In this document: piece after piece, positions 62,629 through 64,000 of the stretch
Layout: each line of letters begins with the position of its first letter
Position numbering within the stretch: the first letter of the stretch is position 1
Program-made: the position numbers and the translations under genes
Assembly (NCBI RefSeq): GCF_001955695.1
Contig: NZ_CP019236.1
Location: 1,798,001-1,862,000, forward strand
Direction: 5' to 3'
From: Rhodoferax koreense
GTDB taxonomy: Bacteria; Pseudomonadota; Gammaproteobacteria; Burkholderiales; Burkholderiaceae_C
Length of the DNA stretch: 64,000 nt
The notes under the pieces: model-generated
What the model saw: the letters and a program-made list of their open reading frames with translations, nothing else
The model's database searches: none
What the model was told of the DNA's origin: nothing

Positions 62629-62638
62629 CCTAGGTCAA
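62625..62638. promoter_or_regulatory. FNR box (TTGACCTAGGTCAA) for ccoI
   Basis: This is a perfect 14-bp palindrome overlapping the stop codon of the histidine kinase. With the centre at -41.5 the start of transcription falls on the A of ATG 62673, and TAAGCT (62661-62666) is the -10. Confidence 0.78.
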
Positions 62639-62672
62639 CCTTGTGCCGGCGAGCCCGGCCTAAGCTCGCCGG

Positions 62673-64000
62673 ATGCAGGCGGTACTCCCTTCCATCGACC
62701 CGCCCTCCGGTTCAGGCGAGGGGCGGGCGCAGGCCTGGGCGGTGCTGGACGATCCGGCCGAATGGCCCAGCTTCGGGCGTTGCCTGGACGACGATGCGCT
62801 CCATGGCCGCTGGGAATCGCAGGTGGCCGTGGACGGCATGCGCTGCGCGGCCTGCGCCTTCGCCATCGAAGCCGCACTGGCCGGCGTGCCGGGGGTGGAG
62901 GAAGCCCAGGTCAACGCGGTGACGCAGCGCGCACGCATCGTGTGGTCGGCTGCCGCGGGACGCCCGTCCGGTTGGTTCGCGGCGGCCCAGGCCGCCGGGT
63001 ATGGCTTCGTTCCTCTTGGTGCGGTGGCCACGCGGGCCAGGCGCCAGCAGGCCGAACGCGTCGCCCTGTGGCGCTGGATGGTCGCCGGCTTCTGCATGAT
63101 GCAGGTGATGATGTACGCCTACCCGGCCTACATCGCCACGCCCGGCGAGGTGGACGCCGGCTCGGCGCAGCTGATGCGCTGGGCCTCGTGGGTGCTGAGC
63201 CTGCCCGTGCTGCTGTTTTCCTGTGCGCCATTCTTTGCGAGCGCCTGGCGCGACCTGGCGCGGCGGCGGCTGGGCATGGACCTGCCCGTGGCGCTCGGCA
63301 TGGGCATCACGTTTGCCGTGAGCACCGCGGCCACCTTCGACGCCGGCGGCGCCCTCGGCCACGAGGTCTATTTCGATTCGTTCACCATGTTCGTGTTCCT
63401 GCTGCTCACCGGCCGCTGGCTGGAAGAGCGGTTGCGCGGGCGCACGGCCGGGGCCCTGGATGCGCTGATCCACAGGCTGCCCGACAGCGTGCTGCGCGCC
63501 GATGCCAGCGGCCGCTTCCAGCGCGTGGCGGTGGGCCGGCTGGCCGTGGGCGATCTCGTGCGGGTGCTGCCAGGCGAGGCCTTTCCGGCCGATGGCGTGG
63601 TGGAGACCGGCGCCACCCATGCCGACGAGGCGCTGCTGACCGGCGAATCGCGGCCGGTGTCGCGTGGGCCGGGCGATCCCGTGCTCTCCGGCAGCCACAA
63701 CCTGGATGCCACGGTGGAGGTGCGCGTGCGCGGCGTCGGCCAGTCCACGCGGTTCGCGCGGGTGGTGGCCCTGATGGAGGCCACCGCCACGGCCAAGCCG
63801 CGTCTGGCGCTGCTGGCCGACCGCATCGCGCGGCCGTTCCTCGTGGGCGTGCTCGCCGCCGCCGCGGCGGCGCTGGCGTGGTGGTGGCCGGTGGACCACG
63901 GCAAGGCGTTGATGGCGGCGGTGGCCGTGCTGGTGGTGACCTGCCCGTGCGCGTTGTCGCTGGCCTCGCCGGCGGCGATGCTGGCCAGCGCGGCGAGCCT
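62673..64000 (+). CDS. ccoI: copper-translocating P-type ATPase CcoI/FixI (3' end outside window)
   Basis: These are the first 442 codons. A metal-binding domain has GMRCAACAFAIE (CxxC), followed by eight expected helices, of which most are seen. The actuator motif reads LLTGES, and the transmembrane copper site is TCPCALSLASPA at the right edge. The long N-terminal part before the metal site and the AYPAYI-type segment place it with FixI/CcoI, which loads copper into cbb3 oxidase. ccoS and ccoNOP are expected to the right. No Shine-Dalgarno sequence precedes the ATG. It is preceded by a perfect FNR palindrome. Confidence 0.9.
   Translation, partial: MQAVLPSIDPPSGSGEGRAQAWAVLDDPAEWPSFGRCLDDDALHGRWESQVAVDGMRCAACAFAIEAALAGVPGVEEAQVNAVTQRARIVWSAAAGRPSGWFAAAQAAGYGFVPLGAVATRARRQQAERVALWRWMVAGFCMMQVMMYAYPAYIATPGEVDAGSAQLMRWASWVLSLPVLLFSCAPFFASAWRDLARRRLGMDLPVALGMGITFAVSTAATFDAGGALGHEVYFDSFTMFVFLLLTGRWLEERLRGRTAGALDALIHRLPDSVLRADASGRFQRVAVGRLAVGDLVRVLPGEAFPADGVVETGATHADEALLTGESRPVSRGPGDPVLSGSHNLDATVEVRVRGVGQSTRFARVVALMEATATAKPRLALLADRIARPFLVGVLAAAAAALAWWWPVDHGKALMAAVAVLVVTCPCALSLASPAAMLASAAS

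Noticed and set aside
1..64000. CRISPR arrays, insertion sequences, integrases, toxin-antitoxin or phage-defence genes.
   Set aside because: I looked for regular direct repeats, transposase motifs and defence-type gene clusters and saw none. The excisionase-type HTH at 25032 is fused to a receiver and has no integrase nearby.

Overview
The window is about 66% GC, has no insertion sequences or phage genes, and reads as a chromosome segment of a betaproteobacterium, most likely Comamonadaceae (Burkholderiales). Support for this comes from the protein sequences (PheS, PheT, IF-3 and IHF-alpha of betaproteobacterial type), the thrS-infC-rpmI-rplT-pheS-pheT-ihfA-merR gene order, and an AGCTAT/ATAGC intergenic repeat of a kind I associate with that family. 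The taxon is an inference.

Block 1 (1-9.6 kb) is housekeeping: the tail of isocitrate lyase, an RlpA-like protein on the minus strand, then the translation operon from thrS to a MerR regulator, closed by tRNA-Pro(GGG) and a strong terminator. thrS has a candidate attenuator: a 16-codon, Thr-rich leader peptide, a terminator and a competing antiterminator. infC appears to start at an AUC codon.

Block 2 (9.6-13.0 kb) holds an FNR/Anr-type oxygen sensor with all four Fe-S cysteines, ompW and hemN. All three have FNR-like boxes.

Block 3 (13.1-32.9 kb) is a dense signalling block: histidine kinases, stand-alone receivers, an HTH-receiver fusion, a receiver-Hpt protein, an HD-GYP protein, two EAL proteins with degenerate GGDEF domains, an Aer-like aerotaxis receptor, and a NarX/NarL-like kinase-regulator pair. 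I found no FNR box in this block.

Block 4 (32.9-64 kb) is an oxygen-limitation and stress island. It holds six universal stress proteins, a DksA/TraR-like zinc-finger protein, a Pat-like acyl-CoA synthetase/GNAT fusion, a PHA synthase (with an apparent one-base frameshift) and a phasin, a cation P-type ATPase, a beta-CASP ribonuclease, a Zn alcohol dehydrogenase, a BON protein, two flavodoxin-fold proteins, Hsp20, an unusual cytochrome c, an HtrA-like protease behind an exported Ala-rich helical protein, an HlyD/ABC exporter, an APH/AAA kinase, one histidine kinase, and the start of ccoI/fixI for cbb3 oxidase copper loading. Nearly every transcription unit here is preceded by a 14-bp palindrome of the form TTGAy (or TTGCG)-N4-rTCAA (or CGCAA). 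A -10-like hexamer lies where class II FNR activation (box centre at -41.5) would place it.

The simplest reading is that the FNR protein of block 2 drives block 4 when oxygen falls: energy and carbon storage (PHA), protein acetylation, RNA turnover, chaperone and envelope protection, export, and assembly of the high-affinity oxidase.
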